From assembly GCA_030063045.1 (NCBI GenBank), contig JAQSEB010000181.1:558001-622000 (forward strand): a stretch of DNA of 64,000 bases, written 5' to 3'. This DNA comes from Pratylenchus scribneri (Eukaryota; Nematoda; Chromadorea; Rhabditida; Pratylenchidae). Shown here piece by piece: positions 44,474 to 53,848 of this stretch; the stretch's first letter is position 1, and the number at the start of each line of letters is the position of its first letter. The translations under genes and the position numbers were made by a program. A model generated the notes under the pieces. The model made no database searches. It was not told the origin of the DNA and saw only the letters and a program-made list of their open reading frames with translations.

Positions 44474-44992
44474 ATGAATACAGATCTCAATAAAAAGGGT
44501 TTGCCCAATGAATTGCTTTCAGAATTGGTACAATTTGTCCCCTATGAAAATTTATGTAATATTTCCTTTTCTACCTGGAAAATTTCAAGCTATGCCATCC
44601 CTCTCCATTATAAAATCAAAAATAGGGTCGAAAAAAACACCAACGAAATAATGAAACATTATTTTTCATATTACGATAATTGTTTTATCGTAATTAAATC
44701 CCAAATAAAAAATGGAAAAGAATCAATTCAGTTGAATATTTCCCAAGAAAATAAATACCCTTTTACTCGTGGTTTTCTGATTATACTTGTCAGAGAGCTT
44801 AAAATTAGAATATGGAATTTAGGAAGCTTATTTATTTACGGGGAAAATAAATCTGGAAGGGATCCAAATATGCAGAATCAATTATTTGTACATTTTAGAA
44901 AATTATGGCTTATTTCAGCAAGAAAAAATGATAGAGCTTTGGTTGAAGAAGCCGATGAAACAATTGATTTAATAGAAAAAATAATTAATTGA
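44474..44992 (+). CDS. F-box-like protein 1
   Basis: Single exon of 172 residues. The start was taken at ATG 44474 because the first residues match those of the second gene; the frame is open a little further up without an ATG. Residues 8-40 look like an F-box (KGLPNELLSELVQFVPYENL...). F-boxes link target proteins to SCF ubiquitin ligases through Skp1. The rest is a polar, probably helical region that resembles the second gene only in parts, notably near the end (HFRKLW). Together with the polymerase upstream module this suggests it belongs to the virus-like block. The F-box call rests on the first 40 residues only. Confidence 0.55.
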   Translation: MNTDLNKKGLPNELLSELVQFVPYENLCNISFSTWKISSYAIPLHYKIKNRVEKNTNEIMKHYFSYYDNCFIVIKSQIKNGKESIQLNISQENKYPFTRGFLIILVRELKIRIWNLGSLFIYGENKSGRDPNMQNQLFVHFRKLWLISARKNDRALVEEADETIDLIEKIIN

Positions 44993-44995
44993 AAA

Positions 44996-45278
44996 AGTGG
45001 GCGTGAACTAATCTCTATAAAAATGGGGGATTTCCCTCTCTAATTTTCATTCCCAAATAATTCTAAAATCATTCTTGAAAAAAACTCAAAATTTAGTGAA
45101 CCCCAATTTAATCACCTCTATAAAAATAAATTTATTCCCTAAAATATCACATCCTAATTTTACATCCTAATAATAATAATAATTCTCATCCTAGTTTTTC
45201 ATCGTAAAATCCTACCCTATTTAATTTGGCAATCCTAAATCTAATTAAAATCTTCCTATCCTAAGATTAGGCATAAAA
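44996..45278 (+). promoter_or_regulatory. shared upstream module, copy 2
   Basis: GTGGGCGTGAAC, then CTCTATAAAAATGGGGGATT, CTCTCTAATTTTCATTCCC, AAAATCATTCTTGAAAAAAA, TTCCCTAAAATATCACATCC and CATCCTAATTTT/ATCCTAAT words up to the ATG. TATAAAAA at 45016 and 45116 may be TATA boxes. Confidence 0.6.
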
Positions 45279-45833
45279 ATGAATACAAATCTCGATAAAA
45301 AGGGCCTACCCAATGAGTTGCTTTCAGAATTGATTAATTTTGTCCCTTTTGATAAATTATCAAATATTTCCTTTTCTACATGGAAAATTTCAAGTTATGC
45401 CATCCCCCTCCATAATAAAATAAAAAAGAGGGCAAAAAAGAATGTGGATAAAAAGATGAAGAAATATTTTAAGGAATTTGAATATTCTCTTAAATTTGTG
45501 GATGATTTATTAGATATAGGAAAAGAGATGAAAACGAATTTAAAGAAGAATAAGTATGCCTATGACCCTAGGTATCTTAGCGGTTACATGCGTACTTTAA
45601 AGTCATTTACGGAGAATGCCAAATCCAAATACCAATCCAGTCAAATCGAGGCCATAGTTAAGGGGAAATTAAGTAAGAACAATACAACTTGGATCTTCCA
45701 CAATTTGTGGTTGGACCAAGTTGAGAAAGAGGGGGAAATATGGATTAAAAAAGTGAATCGAATTCTCGATTTCATTGTGTACAATTTGTATAGGATTGAA
45801 AATAGGTATAGGATAAGTTGGTCAATCATTTAA
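45279..45833 (+). CDS. F-box-like protein 2
   Basis: Single exon of 184 residues. The first 48 are nearly those of F-box-like protein 1 (KGLPNELLSELINFVPFDKL...NISFSTWKISSYAI). The remainder is basic and likely helical, ending WIFHNLWLDQVEKEGEIW and a hydrophobic tail. Its last 196 bp are duplicated at 43838-44033. The two genes lie 286 bp apart in the same direction, so they look like a tandem duplicate pair that diverged in the substrate-binding part. No partner can be named. Confidence 0.55.
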   Translation: MNTNLDKKGLPNELLSELINFVPFDKLSNISFSTWKISSYAIPLHNKIKKRAKKNVDKKMKKYFKEFEYSLKFVDDLLDIGKEMKTNLKKNKYAYDPRYLSGYMRTLKSFTENAKSKYQSSQIEAIVKGKLSKNNTTWIFHNLWLDQVEKEGEIWIKKVNRILDFIVYNLYRIENRYRISWSII

Positions 45834-45984
45834 ATTTAAAAATTCAAAAAAAAAATATTAAAATATATAAAATATATTAAAAAAATATAAAATTTAAAAT
45901 CAAAAAAAAAAATAAAAATTCAAAGAAATATAAAAAATTTAAAATCAAAAAAATAAAAAAATTAAAATCTAAAAAAATAATAAT

Positions 45985-46440
45985 CAATAGTATTTGTCGT
46001 ATCCCGTCGTATCAGTCGTAATCGTCGTACCAGTCATATCCCGTCGTAATCGTCGTATCAGTCGTAATCATTGTATCAGTCGTAATCGTCGTAGTAATGT
46101 AGTAATTAGTACTTAGCTTAGCAACTTAGGAACTTAGTAATTAGCACTTATTAGTAAAGGAATGATCTATGTAGATGTCTATGCACCTTACATGTCTATG
46201 CACTTTGCATGTCTATGTAGATGTCTATCCACCTCATATGTCTATGTAGATGTCTATGCACTTTCCATGTCTATGTAGATGTCTATGCAACCTATGCATG
46301 TCTATGCACTTTGCTTTTGCTCTTCTTCTCTGTCCAAAAATCAAATCTATCTGTCTTTGCTCTATGCTTTTGTTCTATTTCTTTGATCTATTTCTTTGCT
46401 CTATTTCTTTGTTCTAATCTTGTTCTATTCTTTTGCTCTA
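45985..46440. repeat. short irregular repeats
   Basis: Three different simple repeats follow one another: TCGTAATCGTCGTATCAG words (45990-46090), TGTCTATGTAGATGTCTATG words (46160-46310) and CTATTTCTTTGCT words (46370-46440). Confidence 0.85.
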
Positions 46441-46479
46441 GAATTTAGCCACTATCTCCAAAAAAAACGAAGACTTTAA

Positions 46480-47135
46480 TCCAAAATAATCCATTCCTAA
46501 TCCAAATAATCCATAATCCAGATAATCCATATAATCCAAATCCAATCCATAATCCAATCGATAATCCATTCCATAATCCAAAATAATCCAATTGATAATC
46601 CAATCCATAATCCAAATAATCCATATAAACCAGTCGATAATCCATTCCATAATCAATATAATCCAATCGATAATCCAATCCATAATCCAAATAATCCATT
46701 CCATAATCCAGATTTAATCCACATAATCCAGATAATCCAATCCATAATCCAAGACAATCCAATCCATAATCCAAATAATCCATTCCATAATCCAGATTTA
46801 ATCCAGATAATCCCTATAATCCAAATCCAATCCATAACCCAATTGATAATCCATTACATAATCCAGATAATCCAAATAATCCACCTATAATCCATTCTAT
46901 AATCCAAAACAATCCAATCGATAATCCATTCCATAATCCAAAATAATCCAATTGATAATCCAATCCAAATAATCCATATAAACCAGTCGATAATCCATTC
47001 CATAATCAATATAATCCAATCGATAATCCAATCCATAATCCAAATAATCCTGATTTAATCCCGATAATCCATAATCCAAATAACCCAATCCTAATCCAAT
47101 CGATAATCCAATCCATAATCCGGATAATCCATGCT
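46480..47135. repeat. ATAATCCA-based tandem repeat
   Basis: About 650 bp of ATAATCCAATCCATAATCCA variants with a higher-order period. The long minus-strand frames rich in Asp, Tyr, Leu and Trp come from this repeat. Confidence 0.95.
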
Positions 47136-47295
47136 ATAATTAATATCAATCAATTACTCAACGAATAATCAATCAATCACTCACGTAACTAACCAACCAA
47201 CCAACCAACCAATCAATAAATAAATAAATAAATAAATAAATATTTTTGGATTTTATATATTTTATTTAAGGGGTGTGTGAGAGAGTTAGAATGAA
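47136..47295. repeat. CAAT/AATA simple repeats
   Basis: CAATCAATCACTCA, then ACCAACCAACCA, then AATAAATAAATA, lying just past the 3' end of the TBP gene. Confidence 0.85.
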
Positions 47296-47805
47296 TTAGT
47301 CACCTATTTTGCCATTCTCTAGTCTATGTCTTACGCTTTCAAATGCTCTGAGACTATCTTCAAAGTTATCTGAACCCGTAATAACAAACTTTCCACTTGC
47401 AAAAACATTCAATATGACTTTTTGGCCTTTAAAATTTATTTTTGCACCGGGGAATAATTCAGGTTCATATTTACATGGGCCAATTTTATATAAATTAATG
47501 TGAAAGCCCATATTCCCTGTAAAAACCATGTTAGTGATTCGAAAATTTTGTATTTTTGCATCCATATATCCTTTAGAGAGTAAGAAAAGTAGAGCTTCTT
47601 TTGCAGATTCATATGCGATTTTCTCGGTTTTTGCCCCATTGACAACAAATTTTCCACTCTGGAATATTAGGATTGTACTTTTTTCTAGTTTAAGGATGGC
47701 GGCTGCGAATTTTTTGGGTTCATATTTGAGACCTAATTCATCTAATTTTATTTCCACACAAAATATTCCAGTTGAAACTGTATTTTGAAGATTTAGGATG
47801 GTCAT
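47296..47805 (-). CDS. TATA-binding protein (TBP), intronless
   Basis: A single 169-residue frame that is just the TBP saddle, with no N-terminal extension. The two direct repeats are clear: repeat 1 has LQNTVST, YEPKKFAAAI and ILIFQSGKFVVNGAK; repeat 2 has ITNMVF, YEPELFPGA and LNVFASGKFVITGS. The four phenylalanines that wedge into the TATA minor groove are all present (F33, F48, F118, F135), as are the paired Asn residues (N8, N92). TBP places RNA polymerase at promoters. It is diverged from the normal animal TBP and lacks introns, unlike the other genes of this window, and it lies head to head with a virus-type DNA polymerase. TTTATAAAATT lies upstream (minus strand, near 47853-47863). 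It is probably not the host's main TBP. Confidence 0.85.
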   Translation of the reverse strand: MTILNLQNTVSTGIFCVEIKLDELGLKYEPKKFAAAILKLEKSTILIFQSGKFVVNGAKTEKIAYESAKEALLFLLSKGYMDAKIQNFRITNMVFTGNMGFHINLYKIGPCKYEPELFPGAKINFKGQKVILNVFASGKFVITGSDNFEDSLRAFESVRHRLENGKIGD

Positions 47806-48030
47806 TTTTAGTGAGAGAGAGAGTAATTGAGAAAAATAAAAAAATTTGGGGAAAATTTTATAAATGAATTTTTAAAATGTTCAGGAATTGTTTTTGAAGG
47901 GAAAGTGGGCGTGGCCTATGAAAATACTGATCAAGTAGAATTTTCCTTTTTTTCTCTCTATACCTCCTAAGAACCCATGCTATCTTCTCTTTTCAGCTGC
48001 ATCCAAAAGCTCTTCGATGATTGGCTGGTC
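47806..48030. promoter_or_regulatory. divergent spacer between TBP and polymerase
   Basis: Contains a GAGAGAGAGAGT patch next to the TBP start and one GTGGGCGTGGCC word at 47904-47915, the same word that opens the shared upstream modules. Confidence 0.4.
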
Positions 48031-48491
48031 AAAAGGGGGCGTGGCCTGTTTTCAGAATCTCGGGGTTATCCCTCTTAATTTTGATTCCTCCTTATGAGCC
48101 AAAAATCATTCTTGAAAATTCCAAGATTTTGCGATCAAACAATTCTAATCAGCTCTCTTAAAAAATTATTCTCTCCTAAATAAATAAATTTAAATAAAAA
48201 GTAAAAAATTATATCCTATTTTTTCATCCTAAAAGTTGAAAAATCACATCCTAATTTTCCATCCTAATTTTTCCATCCTAAAATTATCATCCTAATTTTC
48301 CATCCTAAAATTCCAATCCTAGTTTATCTCCCTAAAATTTCCATCCTAATTTTTTCATCCTAAATTAACCAAAAATATTTAAAAAAATCCCATCCTAATT
48401 TTCCATCCTAAAATTATCCAATAGAAAATTCCCATCCTAATTTTCATCATAGGAAACGCATTCATTTAATTCATTTCATTATATAATCATT
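48031..48491 (+). promoter_or_regulatory. shared upstream module, copy 3 (polymerase)
   Basis: GGGGGCGTGGCC, then CCCTCTTAATTTTGATTCCT, AAAAATCATTCTTGAAAATT, ATTTTGCGATCAAACAA, ATTCTCTCCTAAATAAATAA and a long run of CATCCTAATTTTCCATCCTA words. TATATAATC lies 10 bp before the ATG. Confidence 0.6.
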
Positions 48492-51400
48492 ATGATTCAA
48501 CAAATTATTAAAAATACTCGCCGTGTTCGTTCGGAGGGTATTGAAAATACAAAAGAAAAAAGTCCCCAAAGAAAATCACATGGTGATAAGCCAAATAAAC
48601 CATTCTATCACGTTATAAGATCCCACGCTTCACGTATACCAGCTTTTTCACTTACTCAGCATGTCACCGAATTTGTGGTTACAAATGCTGGCTTTGCCCC
48701 AGAAGTTGGTCTCAAATCAATGTTTAACGATTTGATTGAGTCTGCCTATAGGGCAGACGTTAAAGAGGGAAGGGGTCTGCCGGATAAGTTTAGTATGATA
48801 ATTAAAGGTGAGGGTTTAGACCAACCCCTCTCAATTCCACTACGTGATCGTCAACAGAACAACGCTGACGCAATCATGGGAATTATTTGGAAGCTTGCTC
48901 AATCTGACAAGCTAATCAATTTTTTAAATTCGGAATTCCAATGTATCCTCACAACAGCAAGGGTGCCAAATGGCGCCGGAGTTACCCTTAAGCAATTCAA
49001 GCAGCTTCCCTATGCCTACAAGGAGAAACAGCGGATAAAAATCAATAATTTGAATAATGTTTATTGTCTATTCTATGCTCTGGAAGCAGCAAGAAAATAT
49101 CATGATGATTATATCATTAGTGAATATAAAGAAAAAAATTTGATTTTTCCTCCTGGTCTTTTGACACGATGTTCATGGGATAGGTATATGAGGAATGAGA
49201 AAAGACAAAAAGAAGGTGCATTAGAGTTAATGGAGAGCATTGGCTTTAATATGGATAGAGATGCATACGGTATAGAATGTCTAGACCGTGTTCAGGAATT
49301 CTATGATACAAAATATCCCTATCTCTATAGAATCGTCGCTTTCGATGATTCTCGGACATTAAAGCCGATATACAAAGAGGCGGAAAAGAGAAAATATGAT
49401 GTGGCATTATTTTTGGAAAACAATCATTGGGATGGTTTAAGGAATATTGCGGCATTCTTTGATGTTAAATACTATTGTGTAGATTGTGAAATCAGTTATG
49501 ATGCAGATTGGAGTCATCGGAAGGAATGCGTGTCGCATTGCTCCAAATGCGGAAGGAAGGGTTTTGAATACCCATGCAAGGATGAGGGTCTCAGGAAAAT
49601 ATGTCCACATTGTAAGAAAACATTCTATGGGGAGGATTGTTTTGAACACCACGAATACATTATGTGTAAAAAGTATAATCGGTGTTTAAAATGTGGCTGT
49701 GATTATATGGTAGAGAAAGATAAAAAGGGAAAAATTATAAAACATGAATGTGATCTTAAGCGTTGCGGGAAATGCCATAGATTTCATAAAGGGAAGAACT
49801 GTTTCATGAAGCCACTAAGGCCACTCAAACCGAAGCCCGATTATAGGATTATGGTATATGATTTCGAATGTAGACAGGATGTGGAAGAAAGGAATGGAAT
49901 TCATGTGCATGTGCCTAATGCCCTCTCTGTGAGATGGACTTGTACAAATTGTCTTGGGGGATACAAGAAAGGCTGTAAAATTTGTACATTAATGGGAGGG
50001 AATGAGAAGTGTAAACTCTACTGGAGTGAGCCAGAAGGGGATATACCTGCATATGATTTCATTAATTGGATGCTCATGGCTGTCCAATATAGTAAAGTTC
50101 CAACATATATCTGGGGTCATTATGCCGCCAAATACGATTCACACCTAATCCTTGATCAATTATATCTGAGGAATCTCATACCAAATGTTTTAATGTGTGG
50201 GATGAAAATATATGAGATAGCCATCAAACAGACAAGCAAGTCTCAACCTATAATACTCCGTGACTCCTTTCTTCTTCTCAACAATAAGCTGGCTAATCTT
50301 CCAAAGACCTTTGGTCTAAAGTGTGAAGACAAGGGTCATTATCCACATCATTATAATATCAAGCAAAATTATGGAACCACTCTACCCCATCTTCCTCCAC
50401 TATGGTGTTATGGTCCAGATGGAAAGAAAACATCTGAGAGGGAGGAATTAATAAAGTGGTATAGAGAAAATTATAATACACCATTTGAATTTGAGGCAGA
50501 GTTAAAGAAATATAATGAACAGGATACACAGATATTATTCGAGGCAATACTAAAAACTAGGGAAATTGTATTAGAAATAGTTCCTGGTTTTGATTCTCTA
50601 GTTTATGGTTGTACCACAGCTGGACTAGCTATGGCCATAATGAAAAATCAATTTGTAGAGAATAACACAATTCCAATAATACCGGAAAAAGGCTTCGAAT
50701 TAGAAGACAATAATAGCCTCATTGCCATCAGACATATGGAATGGTTAAAGAAAGAGAATGGATGGTCTATTATACAACATGCTGGAAATGGACCGGAGAA
50801 GAGATTGAAAATTGGGGATAATGAATTCAAATTAGATGGCTATGTTCCAGTTCAGGCAAATAATGAGGAGGAATTTGCTATTGAAATATTTGGTTGTATG
50901 ATTCATGGCTGTCTGAATTGTATGGATAGAGAACAAAAATGTGTAAGTGGGAAGTCAGCCGAATATGAATATAGCAAAACAATGGAAAGATTGGAAAAGA
51001 TTAGAGAGATTATGAGAGTGGATATATATTGGACATGTGAGATAAAGAAGCAGATGAAGGAGAATCCAGAAATGAGAAAATATATGAATGAGATTCCGGA
51101 TAAGGGTCCAATTAATCCACGTGATGCCTATTTTGGCGGTCGAACTGGGAATTGTCGGTTTTTTGCCGAAGCGGATGATGAGAACGAGATCCTCATGGCG
51201 GACATTGTCAGTCTCTATCCACATGTAATGTTCTCTGAGAAATTTCCGGTGGGTATTCCGGAAATAATGGTCCCCACCGAAACTCATGTCAATTGGACCT
51301 GTCCCTCTGATGTGAAATTCGATGAAAAAGAGATCAAGGGGCTCATAAAATGTAGGGTAACTGCACCAAAACAACTGCTCCATCCAGTTATCCCTGCCAG

Positions 51401-52487
51401 AGTTGGCGAATTTCTCATGTTTGCCAACTGCCTAAGATGTGCAGAGAAATTACAAGCGAATCCGTCCGTCCAACCAATTTGTAAACACACGGACGAGGAG
51501 AGGGCATTCTACCCTACAATCACACATCTGGAGTTACATGAGGCTTTAAGGCAGGGATATACGGTAGATCGTTTCTATAGGGCCTGGCATTGGGATGAAG
51601 ATCAGTGGAGGGATGACCTATTCAAACCCTATATAAAGATGTTCCTTAAGATAAAGGTAGAAAGTAGTGGATGGCCCAAGGAGACAGAGAATGATCCCAT
51701 TAAACAGAGAGCATTTATGGAACAATACAGGGAGATGGGGATCGATCTAGATCCGGCAAAAATGAAATTTAATCCTGGCATGAGGGCTATTGCAAAATTA
51801 GCCCTAAATAGTCTCTGGGGAAAGTTTTCTATGAGGAATAACCTCTCAACATCAGAGATTGTGAAAAGTCCTCATCGTTTCTATCAATTGGTACAAGATC
51901 ATACCAAAGAGATATGCATCCCTCATGTAATCAATAATGAAACACTCAGGGTTGTGATTAAGAGTAGAGAGGAATATATTGAGCCCCATTCCTGTTCTAA
52001 CATCGTTATTAGCCTCTGGTGTACCAGTGCAGCGAGGATGGTACTCTATCGCTATATGCAAGAATCGGAGGCAAATGGTTGGAATGTAATGTATACTGAC
52101 ACGGATAGTATCATTGCAATCGGACCCCGTGGCACCCAACCCTTCCAATTTGGAGACCAACTTGGGGAGATGTCACGAGAGCACGCCTCGAAACAGATCT
52201 TACGGTTTGTTTCAGGCGGTGCCAAACAATATGGCCTTCTCTTTGATAAGGGGCAACTGCTCAAGATTCGGGGTTTCACCCTCGATCATAAAACCTCCCA
52301 AAAAATCGATTTTGAAGTAATGGAGCAGTTGGTTAGAAATGGGGAGGGGATTGTATTCAGTTACGATCAGATAAGGGCTGGCTTCAATTCGAAAATAACA
52401 ACAAGAAAAGTTCAGAAGAAATATCAGCCAAAAAGTATGAAGGGAGTGAAAGATGGCGATATGTTAAAGCCTTTTGGTTATATTTGA
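48492..52487 (+). CDS. protein-primed type B DNA polymerase (Polinton/virus-like)
   Basis: One intronless frame of 1331 residues. The middle and end carry the DNA_pol_B_2 motifs: Exo I YDFEC at 456-460, Exo II GHYAAKYDSHLIL near 542, Exo III YNEQD at 674-678, polymerase motif A DIVSLYP from 904, motif B ALNSLWGKF from 1104 and motif C YTDTDS from 1201. All catalytic acids are present, so it may be active. The first 450 residues include a Cys/His-rich region (about 328-440) with several CxxC pairs, as seen in Polinton/Maverick and adintovirus polymerases. Such enzymes copy linear DNA from a protein primer. The gene is head to head with the TBP gene and shares its upstream module with the F-box-like genes. 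No other Maverick gene is seen nearby. Confidence 0.9.
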   Translation: MIQQIIKNTRRVRSEGIENTKEKSPQRKSHGDKPNKPFYHVIRSHASRIPAFSLTQHVTEFVVTNAGFAPEVGLKSMFNDLIESAYRADVKEGRGLPDKFSMIIKGEGLDQPLSIPLRDRQQNNADAIMGIIWKLAQSDKLINFLNSEFQCILTTARVPNGAGVTLKQFKQLPYAYKEKQRIKINNLNNVYCLFYALEAARKYHDDYIISEYKEKNLIFPPGLLTRCSWDRYMRNEKRQKEGALELMESIGFNMDRDAYGIECLDRVQEFYDTKYPYLYRIVAFDDSRTLKPIYKEAEKRKYDVALFLENNHWDGLRNIAAFFDVKYYCVDCEISYDADWSHRKECVSHCSKCGRKGFEYPCKDEGLRKICPHCKKTFYGEDCFEHHEYIMCKKYNRCLKCGCDYMVEKDKKGKIIKHECDLKRCGKCHRFHKGKNCFMKPLRPLKPKPDYRIMVYDFECRQDVEERNGIHVHVPNALSVRWTCTNCLGGYKKGCKICTLMGGNEKCKLYWSEPEGDIPAYDFINWMLMAVQYSKVPTYIWGHYAAKYDSHLILDQLYLRNLIPNVLMCGMKIYEIAIKQTSKSQPIILRDSFLLLNNKLANLPKTFGLKCEDKGHYPHHYNIKQNYGTTLPHLPPLWCYGPDGKKTSEREELIKWYRENYNTPFEFEAELKKYNEQDTQILFEAILKTREIVLEIVPGFDSLVYGCTTAGLAMAIMKNQFVENNTIPIIPEKGFELEDNNSLIAIRHMEWLKKENGWSIIQHAGNGPEKRLKIGDNEFKLDGYVPVQANNEEEFAIEIFGCMIHGCLNCMDREQKCVSGKSAEYEYSKTMERLEKIREIMRVDIYWTCEIKKQMKENPEMRKYMNEIPDKGPINPRDAYFGGRTGNCRFFAEADDENEILMADIVSLYPHVMFSEKFPVGIPEIMVPTETHVNWTCPSDVKFDEKEIKGLIKCRVTAPKQLLHPVIPARVGEFLMFANCLRCAEKLQANPSVQPICKHTDEERAFYPTITHLELHEALRQGYTVDRFYRAWHWDEDQWRDDLFKPYIKMFLKIKVESSGWPKETENDPIKQRAFMEQYREMGIDLDPAKMKFNPGMRAIAKLALNSLWGKFSMRNNLSTSEIVKSPHRFYQLVQDHTKEICIPHVINNETLRVVIKSREEYIEPHSCSNIVISLWCTSAARMVLYRYMQESEANGWNVMYTDTDSIIAIGPRGTQPFQFGDQLGEMSREHASKQILRFVSGGAKQYGLLFDKGQLLKIRGFTLDHKTSQKIDFEVMEQLVRNGEGIVFSYDQIRAGFNSKITTRKVQKKYQPKSMKGVKDGDMLKPFGYI

Positions 52488-53848
52488 GAGAAAGAGAGAA
52501 TTAGAGAATGAAAGAGTTTGAGAAAGATAGAAATTAATAAATAAAATAATAAAAAATATAAAAAAAGATAAAATATAAAAATTAAAAAGATAAAAATCAA
52601 TAAAAATTAAAAAAGGATAAAAAATCAATAAAAAAGAAATATAAAAATCTACAAAAAATATCCCTCCCCCTCCCTTCTTCCATACAGTATATAATCTATA
52701 CAATACTAATCTTCTAGTCTATACAGTATAAAAATTATACTTTTTAGAATCGAATTTACCCCCCCCCCCTTGACCTTTTATGGAAATGGTTAGATCCCCC
52801 TCGTAAATCCTTATTTGGATTTAAATCCTCCTTTTTCCCTAAATTTTAAAGTATGACTTTATCTATGGGCCTGGAGAAGGGATAATCAATAAATCATTGA
52901 ATAATAGATTAGAGGGGGCCAAAAAGTTCGAGGTTACCCTTGGGCTTTATTGCCAGCCGGTTTCAAGTACGAGGTTATCTATGGGCTGGGCTGCCAGCCG
53001 AGAAAATTCTGCGTTAGGAACTACTAGCGTCCGTGCCAGATACGATAGTGACCCCAAGCAATCTTTTACTATTCTAAATTTAACAGCAATGATATATTTT
53101 TATTCTATCTTAAGATTCTGGAGTGATATTCAATTTATTATAAGTATTTATTATGAATGATAATTGAAAAAATGGGAAAATTTCCACATATTTTTATTTT
53201 TGTTGTCCCTATTTTGGAAAAATAGGTATGAATCAGCAAAGCACTTGTTTCCGCACCTTTCTCATATTAATGCTCCGATATTTTATTTTATTCCATTGAT
53301 GAATGTTTTCTTTTTTTACCTTTTGTTGTTACTTGTTATTAAGGAAAATGCTTCCTAAATTGGTTAGCCAAATAACAATATGATAGGATGGAATTTAAGT
53401 GGAAATAACAATTCCACCTATTAATAATAAAATATTTAAAATGGCGGAAAATGAAAAGATAATAGCGGTTTAATGGTTTGTTTGCCCTAGACCCCAAACC
53501 ATATAGCTTTAATATGATTCATTTTTTTTCTGGATATTTTTTTATTCTATAAATATCGCCTCAATTTATTCCCGATTATTATTTATTATATTATTATTAG
53601 GAAATGAATACTCATTTTTAGATAACAAAAATCGGAAAATATATATCAATTTTCGTAAAAAATTGTAAAAAAAATTAAGTTTTGTAACCGAAAAAATAGT
53701 TTGGCTTTTTTTATTGCAATTTGACAAAGAAATTTTCCCTAAAAAGGAGTACTAAAATAGCGAAATTAGGTCAAAAATATGTAAAAATGTTCCCGAATTA
53801 TATTAATTTCAATATTTTAGCCAATATTCTTGTTTATTACTGAAAAAA
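52488..53848. other. intergenic after the polymerase
   Basis: A-rich sequence with GAGAGAAAGAGAG, then a C-run (52759-52768), then two direct copies of CGAGGTTA...GGGCT...TGCCAGCCG (52929-52959 and 52971-53001). An open frame at 52897-53160 lacks any recognisable feature. A partial ACCGGTTT-family foldback seems to lie near 53465-53510. No TIR that could close the virus-like block was found. Confidence 0.45.

Noticed and set aside
46438..47088. Minus-strand frames rich in DYGLDY/WIIDWI
   Set aside because: Products of the ATAATCCA repeat, which happens to lack stops on that strand.
52897..53160. 87-codon frame after the polymerase gene
   Set aside because: No domain, start context or splice signals; the region holds two short direct repeats instead.
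42901..53848. Terminal inverted repeats closing the virus-like block
   Set aside because: I compared both flanks by eye and saw none, so no element boundaries are claimed.
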